Positions 9,204-17,715 of a stretch of 64,000 bases of DNA are shown here, in pieces. Numbering within the stretch: the first letter of the stretch is position 1; each line of letters starts with the position of its first letter. A program made the position numbers and the translations under genes. The notes under the pieces are model-generated. The model did not search any database and was not told the origin of the DNA. It worked only from the letters and a program-made list of their open reading frames with translations. Source of the stretch: Erythrobacter sp. QSSC1-22B (GTDB lineage: Bacteria > Pseudomonadota > Alphaproteobacteria > Sphingomonadales > Sphingomonadaceae); the NCBI RefSeq assembly GCF_001678665.1, contig NZ_LZRP01000005.1, positions 186,001-250,000 on the forward strand, read 5' to 3'.

Positions 9204-9303
9204 GGCGCTTCTGCGCTAGGCCCGCCCCCGATGGGTTGCAATGCCGCGTTGAAGCTGTAACCGGTCGTCGCTCCGTGGGTCACTGACCACAAACAAGGGT
9301 CGA

Positions 9304-9942
9304 ATGGTGAACGATTTTCAAGGCTCAAGAGCGCTCCGCCGCGACGATCTCAAGGCGCGGACCGGGCGGTTGTTCGGCCAGTGGGGCGTGTTTTTCCGCG
9401 GTTTTCTCGAACATCCCAAGATGGTCGGTTCGATCATCCCCTCGTCGCGCTTCACTATCGAGAAGATGCTGGCGCCGGTCGAATGGGACAAATGCAAGCT
9501 GTTCGTCGAATACGGCCCGGGTGTCGGCACGTTCTGCCAGCCGGTGCTCGACAGGCTGCGGCGCGACGGGACGCTGATCGTGATCGACACCAATCCGCTC
9601 TATGTCGATTATCTGCAAAAGACGATTACCGACAGCCGCTTCCACGCGGTGCTGGGTTCTGCCGCCGAGGTCGAGGAGATTGTGACCGCGCATGGTTTCG
9701 ATCAAGCCGATTACGTGCTGTCCGGTCTGCCGTTCTCGACCTTGCCCGATGGCGTCGCGCCGGCCATCGCCGAGGCCACGCACCGGGTGCTGCGACCGGG
9801 CGGAGCCTTCCTGGTCTATCAGTTCACCGCCCGCGCGCGCGACTACATGGCGCCCCATTTCCGCCGGATAGACAGCGGCTTCGAGTGGCTCAACGTGTTG
9901 CCGTGCAAACTGTTCTGGGGCTGGAAGAGCGACGAGCGCTAA
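9304..9942 (+). CDS. Class I SAM methyltransferase, phospholipid N-methyltransferase-like
   Basis: 212 residues with a Rossmann methyltransferase core: glycine-rich loop VEYGPGVGTF (68-77), an acidic VIDTNP strand end, and YVLSGLPFSTLP in the motif IV position. The N-terminal FRGFLEHPKMVGSIIPSS matches the start of the COG3963/PmtA-like group, which methylates phosphatidylethanolamine or related lipids. Assignment to lipid methylation is by family resemblance only; the group also resembles rRNA adenine dimethylases. It stands alone between divergent and convergent neighbours. Confidence 0.7.
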   Translation: MVNDFQGSRALRRDDLKARTGRLFGQWGVFFRGFLEHPKMVGSIIPSSRFTIEKMLAPVEWDKCKLFVEYGPGVGTFCQPVLDRLRRDGTLIVIDTNPLYVDYLQKTITDSRFHAVLGSAAEVEEIVTAHGFDQADYVLSGLPFSTLPDGVAPAIAEATHRVLRPGGAFLVYQFTARARDYMAPHFRRIDSGFEWLNVLPCKLFWGWKSDER

Positions 9943-9945
9943 GCG

Positions 9946-10779
9946 CTATTCCTCGCCGCCCGCGCGGGGAACTGTCGCGATCGCCTTGCCACCCAAGTGG
10001 TGATGGACAGAAGCCAGCACCGCGTAGGCCACGACCGAGAAGATCGCATTGATCAGCGCCCCGGAGATTGCCAGTCCGATAAGCTGCAACTCTTCCCCCA
10101 GCAGCGCCAGCGCCAGGCCGATCAGGAGATTGAGGACGGTCGAGGCCACCAGGAATGCAACGATCAACAGCAGGAAGAAAAAGAACAGCCGCAAGCTGTT
10201 GCCCTTGGTCAGTCCCCAAGAGCGAGTCAGCGCCTTCAGGGGATTGCGCGTCTGATCGATGGCGATGGCGGGCGAACTGAGAGAAAATTTGACCACGATG
10301 TAGATCACGACCGGGAGGCCGAGCAGCGTGAGCAGTCCGGTGATCGCTGCGGATCCGGTCGCCGCGCCAATACCCGAGGCCAGCACGATAGGCGCGAATA
10401 TCGCCAGGGCGGCGACGATCTGCGCGCCGAGCTGGGTTGGCAGCAGCGAAACGCCGCGTCTGATGGCATCGCCCACGGTGGGGCGCGCATTGTCGCCAAG
10501 TACCGCAAGGCTGGCGAGGGCACCGACAGATTGAATCAGCGCCAACAGCAACAGCGCCCACCAGAATTCGGCATAGAATTCCATCACGATTGCCGCGATG
10601 GCATCCATGTCGCCTTCGTTCGCGGCGGATGCTTCGGCCATTCCGCTATCGGGAAGGAACAAGGAGAAGGCGAGATAGGGCAGGAAGAAGAACACTCCGG
10701 CCAGGACCAGCACGACTTCGCGATTGGTGCGGATCATCGCCATCGCTCCATCCCATGCGGCGCTGAGGTCCAATTTCAT
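9946..10779 (-). CDS. Polytopic membrane protein of unknown function (YciC/GPDP-domain-like)
   Basis: 277 residues with about six hydrophobic segments spaced like the membrane domain of glycerophosphodiester phosphodiesterase/YciC proteins. After the fourth segment comes [20 protein letters not shown], a short amphipathic loop common in that family (S-W-x-L-T pattern). No catalytic motif is visible. It ends 3 bases from the convergent methyltransferase and starts 68 bases from the divergent lipB. A role in membrane homeostasis is a guess. Confidence 0.75.
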   Translation of the reverse strand: MKLDLSAAWDGAMAMIRTNREVVLVLAGVFFFLPYLAFSLFLPDSGMAEASAANEGDMDAIAAIVMEFYAEFWWALLLLALIQSVGALASLAVLGDNARPTVGDAIRRGVSLLPTQLGAQIVAALAIFAPIVLASGIGAATGSAAITGLLTLLGLPVVIYIVVKFSLSSPAIAIDQTRNPLKALTRSWGLTKGNSLRLFFFFLLLIVAFLVASTVLNLLIGLALALLGEELQLIGLAISGALINAIFSVVAYAVLASVHHHLGGKAIATVPRAGGEE

Positions 10780-10847
10780 TCGCTTTGCTCCCCGGTGTGG
10801 TTCTTTCGCCCTTGATAAGCGCGCCGGCTCTCGCCACGCAATCTTTC

Positions 10848-11519
10848 ATGACCGGCGCGTCCCCCGAAACAGTCGAAATTCGTCGCAGCGCGAACCGCAT
10901 CCCCTATCGCGAGGCGCTGGCGACGATGGAAGCGCGCAACGAGGCAATCGGCCGGGAGGAAGCGCGGGAGCTGGTGTGGCTGCTCGAGCATCCGCCGGTC
11001 TACACCGCCGGGACCAGCGCGGTGGCGGGCGAACTGCTCGACCCGCGGTTCGAGGTGGTCGAGGCCGGGCGCGGCGGGCGCTACACCTATCATGGGCCGG
11101 GGCAGCGGATCGGATACGTCCTGCTCGATCTTAGGAGACGCGAGCGCGATGTCCGTCGCTTCGTCCAGGCGCTCGAAGGCTGGGTGATCGCCACGCTGGG
11201 CGATATCGGGGTCGAGGCCTGGCGCGCCGAGGGCCGTATCGGGATCTGGACGCGCGACATCGACGGTCGCGAAGCCAAGATCGGCGCGATCGGGGTGCGG
11301 GTGCGGCGCTGGGTGACGATGCACGGCTTTTCGGTCAATCTCGATCCCGACCTCGCGCATTTCACCGGCATCGTGCCCTGCGGTATCGAGGAATTCGGCG
11401 TCACCAGCTTGGCAAAGCTTGGCAAACCGCTTGCGCCCGAGAGCTGGGATGAGGCATTGCTGGCGCGTCTCGACGATTTCCTCGCCGCGCTGAACGGAAA
11501 GATGAGCGCCCTGCCATGA
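10848..11519 (+). CDS. lipB: Lipoyl(octanoyl) transferase LipB
   Basis: LipB moves the octanoyl chain from acyl carrier protein to lipoyl domains of pyruvate dehydrogenase-type complexes, the first step of lipoate assembly. In 223 residues the signature [13 protein letters not shown] (74-86), Lys144 (AKIGAIG) and the nucleophile Cys178 (GIVPCGI) are all present. ATG 10848 was chosen; a longer frame from 10785 adds a non-conserved leader. The stop codon overlaps the start of the following lipoprotein gene (ATGA). lipA is not in the window. Confidence 0.95.
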   Translation: MTGASPETVEIRRSANRIPYREALATMEARNEAIGREEARELVWLLEHPPVYTAGTSAVAGELLDPRFEVVEAGRGGRYTYHGPGQRIGYVLLDLRRRERDVRRFVQALEGWVIATLGDIGVEAWRAEGRIGIWTRDIDGREAKIGAIGVRVRRWVTMHGFSVNLDPDLAHFTGIVPCGIEEFGVTSLAKLGKPLAPESWDEALLARLDDFLAALNGKMSALP

Positions 11520-11839
11520 CCAATCGCCTGCCTGTCTTCTTGCTCCCGCTCGCCCTCGTGGCTGGCTGCGGAGAGGAGCCCGTCGCGGAACCGACCGACA
11601 ATGACGGCCGTACCGCCGCTGGAGAGGTGATCGGCGGGACGATCAGCGATGCGATGCTGCCGCTGGATACAGTGCGCTCGCAGGGGCCATCCATGGCAGA
11701 AGAGAGCGAGACGGGCTCGGCAGAGCCTGCAGGCAGTGCAGCCACGCCTGCAACGGAAGTTCAAGCCGATCAGGCCGCGCCCGCCTCGACCACCGATGAG
11801 CCAGAACCCGAAGGCGAAGCGGACGACGACGCCGCCTGA
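11516..11839 (+). CDS. Small acidic lipoprotein
   Basis: 107-residue predicted lipoprotein: a hydrophobic signal (about 5-16) ends in the lipobox LVAGC, with Cys18 as the lipidation site. The rest is a low-complexity acidic tail rich in Glu, Ala, Pro and Thr, without a recognisable fold. It overlaps lipB by ATGA and so is probably translated with it. An inverted repeat around the stop codon (11833-11850, loop CGCA) could form a hairpin but has no T-run. Function unknown. Confidence 0.75.
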   Translation: MTNRLPVFLLPLALVAGCGEEPVAEPTDNDGRTAAGEVIGGTISDAMLPLDTVRSQGPSMAEESETGSAEPAGSAATPATEVQADQAAPASTTDEPEPEGEADDDAA

Positions 11840-11878
11840 CGCATCAGGCGACGCCTTCGTCCCGCTCAATACCGGGGT

Positions 11879-12970
11879 TTATTCGCCCAGTTTCGGGTAG
11901 TCGATATAACCTTCCGGACCGCTGCTGTACCAGCTGGCGGGCACATCGACATTGGGCGCGATCTCGGCGCCGGTGCGGATCCGCTCGGGCAGATCGGGGT
12001 TGGCGATGAACCAGCGGCCCCAGGCCACCGCATCGCAGCGGTTCGCGTCGATATCGGCGACCGCTTCCTCGGCGGTGTAATCCGAATTGAGCACCAGCGG
12101 CCCGGTGTAGATCTTGCGGATCAGCGGGCTCTGCTTGGGCACATCGGTCTGGCCGAAAGTACCTTCGGGGCCCGGTTCGCGCAGTTCGAGGAAGCCCAGC
12201 TTGAGCTCCTCGATCACCCGCGCCGCCGCGCCGAAGGTCGCCGCCGGGTCGCTGTCGTCGCACCCTTGCGTTTCGCCATTGGGCGACAAGCGGACCGAGA
12301 CGCGGTCGGCGCCCCAGACATCGATCAGCGCCTCGAGCACTTCGCGCAGGAACCGGACCCGGTTCTCGGGCGAACCGCCGTATTCGTCCTCGCGAAGATT
12401 GGTTCCGTCGCGCAGGAACTGGTCGACCAGATAGCCGTTCGCGCCGTGCAATTGCACCCCGTCGAACCCGGCCTTCTTGGCGTTCTCGGCGGCGTGGCGA
12501 TAATCGCCAACCACGCGGGCGATTTCGTCGAGCCCGAGTGCGCGTGCCGATTCGTGATCCTTGCGGCCCTCGAAGGTATGGGCGTGGCCCGGGGCCGTGG
12601 TCGCACTTGCCGATACGGGTGGCTCGCCGCCGAGGAACACCGGATGGACCAGTCGGCCCATGTGCCACATCTGCAGGACGATCTTGCCGCCTTCCTCGTG
12701 AACGGCCTTGGTGACCTGCTTCCAGCCCTCGACCTGCTCGTCGCTCCAGATACCGGGCGCTGCGGGCCAGCCGAGGCCTTCGACGCTGATCCCGGTTGCT
12801 TCGGTAATGATCAGCCCGGCGTCGGCGCGCTGGCGGTAATAGGTGACCATCATCTCGTTCGGGACCGAGCCGGGCTGGGTCGAACGACCGCGCGTGAGCG
12901 GCGCCATGATGACGCGGTTCTTCGCCTCGATCGCACCCAGAGACAAAGGTTCGAAAAGCTTTTCGTGCAT
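11879..12970 (-). CDS. Old Yellow Enzyme family alkene reductase
   Basis: 363-residue flavin-dependent ene-reductase. OYE proteins use NADPH and FMN to reduce activated C=C bonds of enals, enones, nitro compounds or N-ethylmaleimide. The barrel pattern is clear: N-terminal LFEPLSLGAIEAKNRVIMAP, the substrate-binding His/Asn pair in LHGANGYL, DEYGGSPENR after it, and GRWFIANPDL near the end. The start MHEKLF at 12970 is the usual family start; an in-frame ATG at 13006 is possible. It starts 54 bases from the divergent DMT transporter. Confidence 0.92.
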   Translation of the reverse strand: MHEKLFEPLSLGAIEAKNRVIMAPLTRGRSTQPGSVPNEMMVTYYRQRADAGLIITEATGISVEGLGWPAAPGIWSDEQVEGWKQVTKAVHEEGGKIVLQMWHMGRLVHPVFLGGEPPVSASATTAPGHAHTFEGRKDHESARALGLDEIARVVGDYRHAAENAKKAGFDGVQLHGANGYLVDQFLRDGTNLREDEYGGSPENRVRFLREVLEALIDVWGADRVSVRLSPNGETQGCDDSDPAATFGAAARVIEELKLGFLELREPGPEGTFGQTDVPKQSPLIRKIYTGPLVLNSDYTAEEAVADIDANRCDAVAWGRWFIANPDLPERIRTGAEIAPNVDVPASWYSSGPEGYIDYPKLGE

Positions 12971-13024
12971 AAACGGGTATCCAATTTTGCTGGTGTGTTG
13001 TGGCATGCGAGCTAGGGAGCGGCC

Positions 13025-13930
13025 ATGAATGTGACAAGCGCGGCTCCAGCAAAGAAAGCCTATCAGGCCAGTGCCTGGCACTTCGTGGCGCTGCTGGGAG
13101 GCAATGCCGCGCTGGCGTTCGGCCCCTGGTTCGTCCGGGTCGCCGACACCGGGCCGGTCAGCGCCGGTTTCTGGCGGCTGGCGCTGCCGATCCCGCTGAT
13201 CGCGTTTCTAGCCTGGCGCGAACGCAGCGGCGCACCGATCGACCGGCGGCTGCTGTGGCTGGCGGCGATAGCGGGGGTGTTCTTCGCGGTCGATCTGGCG
13301 AGCTGGCACATCGGGATCGAGATGACGCGGCTGGGCAATGCGGTGCTGTTCGGCAATTCGGGCAGCGTGATCCTGATGCTCTGGGGGCTGGTCGCGCTGC
13401 GCCGCAAGCCGTTGCCGCGCGAGGGGCTGGCGGTGCTGGCCGCGCTGTCGGGTGCGGCGATACTGCTGGGCCGCAGTCTGGAAATCTCGCCCACGAGCGT
13501 GATCGGCGATCTGTTCTGCCTGTTCGCAGGGCTGTGCTACGCCTTCTATCTGCTCCCTGCGCAACGCGCCCGGGCGACGCTCGGCGCCTGGACGGTGCTG
13601 CTGCTGGTGTGCTGCGTTGCTGCGCCGATCATGCTGGCGATGGCCTTCGCCATGGGCGAGCCGATCCTGCCAGGGGCGGCGGGCTGGAGTCCGGTGGTTG
13701 GGCTGGCTGTGTCGAGCCAGCTGATCGGGCAGGGCCTGCTGGTGTTCGCGTTGCGCCATTTTCCGCCGCTGGTGATCGGGATGGCGCTGCTGACCCAGCC
13801 CGCGATTGCCGCGAGCGTCGGATGGGTGGCTTTCGGAGAACTGCTGACCGTGATGGATATGGCTGGAATGGCGTTGCTGGCCGGGGCGCTGGCGCTCGCC
13901 CGTTCTGCTCCGCCGCCAAAGCTCGCCTAG
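13025..13930 (+). CDS. DMT superfamily (EamA) transporter
   Basis: 301 residues with ten hydrophobic segments in two EamA repeats of five, the plan of drug/metabolite transporters such as RhaT and YdcZ relatives. The conserved Pro/Glu patterns of EamA helices are visible around ALLTQPAIAASVGWVAFGE near the end of the second repeat. Substrate unknown; amino acids, purines and drugs are all known in the family. The TAG stop is shared with the convergent DUF2254 gene (CTAG 13927-13930). Confidence 0.87.
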   Translation: MNVTSAAPAKKAYQASAWHFVALLGGNAALAFGPWFVRVADTGPVSAGFWRLALPIPLIAFLAWRERSGAPIDRRLLWLAAIAGVFFAVDLASWHIGIEMTRLGNAVLFGNSGSVILMLWGLVALRRKPLPREGLAVLAALSGAAILLGRSLEISPTSVIGDLFCLFAGLCYAFYLLPAQRARATLGAWTVLLLVCCVAAPIMLAMAFAMGEPILPGAAGWSPVVGLAVSSQLIGQGLLVFALRHFPPLVIGMALLTQPAIAASVGWVAFGELLTVMDMAGMALLAGALALARSAPPPKLA

Positions 13931-15246
13931 CGTTCGATCCTTTGAAGGAAGAGCTGGTAGCGCGCTTCCACGGCATCGAGCTCCGGTCCGAGAAGATGTT
14001 CGCGCGCCTGGCGCGCCAGTTGATCGCCCTCCTGGCGGATTGCGGCGCGCCGACTTTCATCATCGACCAGGCTGGCGGCGTCGACCAGCGCGTCAAAGGT
14101 CACTTGCGTCGCGATCCGATTGGTGGCGATGCCGCCGCGAACTGCGCCAAAGCCGCGCGCGAGATAGTGTTCGAAATCGTCCTCGAGCAGGACAAGATGC
14201 GGTTCCTCGCCTTCCTTCGCATAGGTGCGAGTGAGATTGCGGTATCCGAGTTCGGCGGTGGCGGCGCCGAGCCAGTGAATTGCGGTCACCGCAGTGAAGG
14301 GATCGTTGATTCCGGGCGATAGCGCGCGCAGCGCGATCTCCACCAACTCGTCGATCAGAAACTGCATATCCTGGCTTGGGGTGCGCATGCTGCCGAGCGT
14401 GAAGCAGTCGCGCACTTCGTCGTCTGGACGATCCTCGCCCACATCCATGTCCGCCCAATAGGCGATCGTGACGCCGGGATGGACGAAATCGCCTGTCCGC
14501 ACCGCCAGTTTGAGCTTTCCTTCCTCGCGCTGGGCGATCCGCTCCAGCCGCGCAAAATCTATCGCCTGGACATAGCCGGTGCCCTTCGCAACGAGGTGCG
14601 AACCTTCCGGCGACGATCCTGCGCGCTCGCCGGTGTTCTGGTCGGGAAAGCGTTTGGCAATGTCCTTGAGCAGCCGGGCTCCGATGCCCCTCAGCACCGA
14701 ATTCACCCGTATCGAGGCCGGAATGTGGTTGAGGAAATAGACCAGCACCGCCACCGAAAGGCCCATTAGTGCGAAGGCCATCAGCAGCGACAATTGCGGC
14801 ACATATCCGGGCGCAGTCGCGGTCGCCGCAAGCAACAGGCCGACCTGGGCCTCATCCTCGGCACGCACTGTACGGAGCACGGTGATCGCATAGACGAAAG
14901 TGCCGATAAAGGTCGCGAGGCTGAACTGGTTCCCACGGTCCTCCATGAAATTGGTCAGCAGCCGCGGGCCGTAATTGCCGCTAGCATAGGCGACTGCCGC
15001 GATCGTGATCGAGAACACGGTCGAAGCGACCCCGATCATCGCACCCGCGATGACGGTGAGGATATTGCTCGCGCCCTCGGGCCGGGCCGGTTGCAGCCCG
15101 GCGATCTCATCGAGAAATTCCGAATATCCGTTCTGGTCGAGCCAGAGAGTGCCCACGGCGAGCGCTAAGGCAGAGATCGCGAAAAGCGCAGAAAGAAACC
15201 AGTAGCTGGCGTTGATGCTCTGCCAGATCACGCGAAGCCGGGTCAT
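13927..15246 (-). CDS. DUF2254 membrane protein (paralogue 1)
   Basis: 439 residues. The N-terminal half has four hydrophobic segments (starting ASYWFLSALFAISALALAVG) and the C-terminal half is soluble. The soluble part holds the DUF2254 landmark RALSPGINDPFTA and a preceding stretch with YVQAIDFARLERIA. No enzyme motif is apparent. A second DUF2254 gene lies 103 bases upstream on the same strand and aligns over its whole length, including the ALSP-N-D motif. They are probably an old tandem duplication transcribed together, divergently from the rhodopsin gene. A role in ion balance is only suggested by this setting. Confidence 0.88.
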   Translation of the reverse strand: MTRLRVIWQSINASYWFLSALFAISALALAVGTLWLDQNGYSEFLDEIAGLQPARPEGASNILTVIAGAMIGVASTVFSITIAAVAYASGNYGPRLLTNFMEDRGNQFSLATFIGTFVYAITVLRTVRAEDEAQVGLLLAATATAPGYVPQLSLLMAFALMGLSVAVLVYFLNHIPASIRVNSVLRGIGARLLKDIAKRFPDQNTGERAGSSPEGSHLVAKGTGYVQAIDFARLERIAQREEGKLKLAVRTGDFVHPGVTIAYWADMDVGEDRPDDEVRDCFTLGSMRTPSQDMQFLIDELVEIALRALSPGINDPFTAVTAIHWLGAATAELGYRNLTRTYAKEGEEPHLVLLEDDFEHYLARGFGAVRGGIATNRIATQVTFDALVDAASLVDDESRRAAIRQEGDQLARQAREHLLGPELDAVEARYQLFLQRIER

Positions 15247-15349
15247 GGAGCGGTTCCTTCCGGAGTTCGAGCCGCGAGCGAAGATTGAGCCAGCAGGAAC
15301 AAGTAGCCGACGCTAGGAAACTTGCAAATTGTTGGGAGAGCCCCGGTCA

Positions 15350-16666
15350 TTAAGATGGCGTCCGACCGGCGGTACGCATCTGCCGGAACTCATCGAAAGC
15401 CGTCAGTATATGCTCGCGATCAGCGTCGTGTTGCGCGCGTGCTGCGGCATGTTCGGACAGCGATTTCGCTTCGTCGTAGAGAAAGTTGATCAAGCCCTTC
15501 CGGTGCACTTGCACCGCGTTGGCGAACGGGATGTCGCAAATCCTGCGATAATTGCGGATCATATGGATCGCAACAGAGGGATAATCGGCCGCCGCCTGCC
15601 TGAACGCGGCCAATGGACCCTGGAACAGGCCTCGGAAGTCCTGCCCGGGCAGTTCCAACGTCCCCGATTGCCCAATGACTGGCATCGCGCCGTCATCGAC
15701 CCAGGTTTCGCGATGGCCGACAATGACCTCGGTCAATGCATCCGCCACCGCCAGCGCGGTGTAGAAATCGTTTACCGCAGGAGACAGCGCCCGAGCAGCG
15801 ATTTCCACGAGCAACCGTATCTGGAACACCGCGCCCTGGCTGTTGCTGCGAAAAGATCCGATCGGAATGTCACCGAGGATATCATCGGAGGTCGCAAGCT
15901 CGTGCTCGAGGGCGATCAGCGTCTCACCATTGAGAACGTGCTGGCCCGGAGCGACGCAGATGCGGATCGCTCCGGGATGGGCGGCCAGTCGCCGCTCGAG
16001 CTTATCCAGTTCCATGCCTTCGACATAACCATCGCGTGGAGCGGCAACCCGATACGCAAGCTTGCCGGTGAAGGGCGCTGCCCCTTCCAGCTTGAAGCGC
16101 GGACGCGCCGCATCGCGGGCAAGCTCGTCGATCGCACTATCGACAAACATGGTACGCCCAAGATCATGGAGCGCCACCGCGAGCATCGCGGTGTTGATCA
16201 GCAGGAAGCCAATGCACGCAGCGACTGCCGTGAGCGGCGTGTCGGCCAGCGCGGCCTCGGAATCGACGGACGCCAGGGTGAGCACCGTGAAGATCAGCGT
16301 GAAGGAAAGGCCGCCGATCGACACGCGAACCAGACGCTTGCCCAGCCAGCGGTCGATCAACCGCACACCAAGATTGCCCGCTGCAATCGTGAGGACGATT
16401 AGGGAGATCGAGAAATACAGGGTTATGTAGGCAGCATCGATCCCTGCGATGATCCCGACAACTTCCTTCGCCGCGTCAGCGGTCTCAACCGGAGCGAGGT
16501 CGCGATCGAGCAGCCAGGCGGTCAGCCCGTTGCGATCGAGATGGAGAACGGCTGCTAACGCAATCGGCGCCGAGATCACCGCGCACAGCGCCAGGAACCA
16601 GTAATTGGCGACGACACGGTGGAGTATCCATCCCGGCAGTCCGGTAACCGGGTTACCTGTCTTCAA
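15350..16666 (-). CDS. DUF2254 membrane protein (paralogue 2)
   Basis: 438 residues with the same architecture as its neighbour: N-terminal ANYWFLALCAVISAPIALA, four membrane segments, then a soluble domain carrying RALSPAVNDFYTA. A TTG start at 16666 is preferred because GGGGGGA precedes it by 6 bases; a GTG at 16708 in the same frame is the alternative. It is first in the DUF2254 pair and faces the rhodopsin gene across about 160 bases containing a 13-base tandem repeat. Divergence from paralogue 1 is high outside the shared motif, so the two may have separate jobs or form a hetero-oligomer. Confidence 0.85.
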   Translation of the reverse strand: MKTGNPVTGLPGWILHRVVANYWFLALCAVISAPIALAAVLHLDRNGLTAWLLDRDLAPVETADAAKEVVGIIAGIDAAYITLYFSISLIVLTIAAGNLGVRLIDRWLGKRLVRVSIGGLSFTLIFTVLTLASVDSEAALADTPLTAVAACIGFLLINTAMLAVALHDLGRTMFVDSAIDELARDAARPRFKLEGAAPFTGKLAYRVAAPRDGYVEGMELDKLERRLAAHPGAIRICVAPGQHVLNGETLIALEHELATSDDILGDIPIGSFRSNSQGAVFQIRLLVEIAARALSPAVNDFYTALAVADALTEVIVGHRETWVDDGAMPVIGQSGTLELPGQDFRGLFQGPLAAFRQAAADYPSVAIHMIRNYRRICDIPFANAVQVHRKGLINFLYDEAKSLSEHAAARAQHDADREHILTAFDEFRQMRTAGRTPS

Positions 16667-16752
16667 CGTTATTCCCCCCGCTTGAACGCTAGGCGCACAC
16701 CCACGCACAGGAACCTAACCGCACACCAGCGATTTGGTTGCTATGTGCCATA

Positions 16753-16791
16753 TGCCGAGGCGAGGTGCCGAGGCGAGGCGCCCAGGCGAAG
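16753..16791. repeat. 13-bp tandem repeat between DUF2254 and rhodopsin genes
   Basis: Two perfect copies of TGCCGAGGCGAGG (16753-16765 and 16766-16778) are followed by a degenerate third, CGCCCAGGCGAAG. It lies in the divergent intergenic region, within 80 bases of the rhodopsin start, so it could be a regulator-binding array or a slippage product. Confidence 0.85.
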
Positions 16792-16828
16792 TCTGCCGAA
16801 CCCATAGGGCCCGAAGATCAACCCCCAT

Positions 16829-17710
16829 GTGAAGGGTAGGGACTTGGTTACACCTGAACTTGCGAGCCAGCTCGGCAGCATCGAGAATCTTGTCGCACTC
16901 ACCGTGGGGCAACACACTGCCGGCTCGCTGATCCTGATGGTCAGCTACGGTGCCCATTTTGCATTCATTCTATTTTTCCTGGCGATCGCTTGGCAATTGG
17001 CGCCGCGTTATCGCGTCATACCAATCATGTCGGCAGTGGTCATGGCTTCGGCAGGCCTAAGTATGATGCGTGAATTCAGCCTGTGGCAGGAAAGCTATGC
17101 GCTGGTCGGCAACCTTTATCAGCCGCTCGCCGAAAACTCGAGCTTCACCAACGCCTTCCGCTACGGCAATTGGACGATTACAGTACCGATCCTGTTGACG
17201 CAGCTGGCGATAGCTTTCGGCCTTCCGCGGCCCGAACTGCACAAACGGGCAATCCGAATGATCATCCCGGCCGTACTTATGATCTGGACCGGGCTTTATG
17301 GCCAGTTCGGGGAAACCGGTGATTGGGCCAGACTCAACATTTGGGGTGTGATTTCGAGCGTGTTCTTCGTTTGGCTGATCGTCGAGGTCCGCGGCGTTAT
17401 TTCTCGCGGAGTGCAAACCAGCCCCACCCAATTGCAGGCTTGGCCCAAGAACATCTGGTGGTTCTTCCTCGCAACATGGGGCCTCTACCCGATCGCCTAT
17501 GCTCTTCCTCAGCTCGGCTTTACCGGTGATGTGGTGGTTGTTCGCCAGCTGCTCTTTTCGGTTGCCGATATCTCGTCGAAGCTGGTCTATGGTATCATTC
17601 TCAGCCGGTACGTTCTGCGCCGCAGTGCGCTTGAAGGATATGTGCCTGCTGCCGAAGCCCTTGAGACTTCGCCCTTGGGATCGAGCGTGGCATCGCAGCG
17701 CGGCGACTGA
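16829..17710 (+). CDS. Microbial rhodopsin, NTQ type (predicted light-driven chloride pump)
   Basis: 293 residues, seven membrane helices, with the retinal-binding Lys251 and counter-ion Asp247 in VADISSK on helix G. Helix C reads RYGNWTITVPILLTQ: Arg111, then Asn114, Thr118 and Gln125 at the three positions that decide ion type (Asp-Thr-Asp in bacteriorhodopsin). Asn-Thr-Gln is the motif of the bacterial chloride-pump clade (e.g. Fulvimarina and Nonlabens NM-R3). Asn-Asp-Gln would be a sodium pump. Leu122, equivalent to proteorhodopsin 105, suggests green absorption. Helix F keeps Trp217, Tyr220 and Pro221. GTG 16829 has no good ribosome site; TTG 16844, 7 bases after AAGGG, may be the true start. 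A terminator follows just beyond the stop. Confidence 0.9.
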   Translation: MKGRDLVTPELASQLGSIENLVALTVGQHTAGSLILMVSYGAHFAFILFFLAIAWQLAPRYRVIPIMSAVVMASAGLSMMREFSLWQESYALVGNLYQPLAENSSFTNAFRYGNWTITVPILLTQLAIAFGLPRPELHKRAIRMIIPAVLMIWTGLYGQFGETGDWARLNIWGVISSVFFVWLIVEVRGVISRGVQTSPTQLQAWPKNIWWFFLATWGLYPIAYALPQLGFTGDVVVVRQLLFSVADISSKLVYGIILSRYVLRRSALEGYVPAAEALETSPLGSSVASQRGD

Positions 17711-17715
17711 CCGGT

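Noticed and set aside
16829..17710. Sodium-pump (NDQ) rhodopsin
   Set aside because: The middle position of the helix C triad is Thr118 (codon ACA), not Asp, so the NDQ motif is absent.
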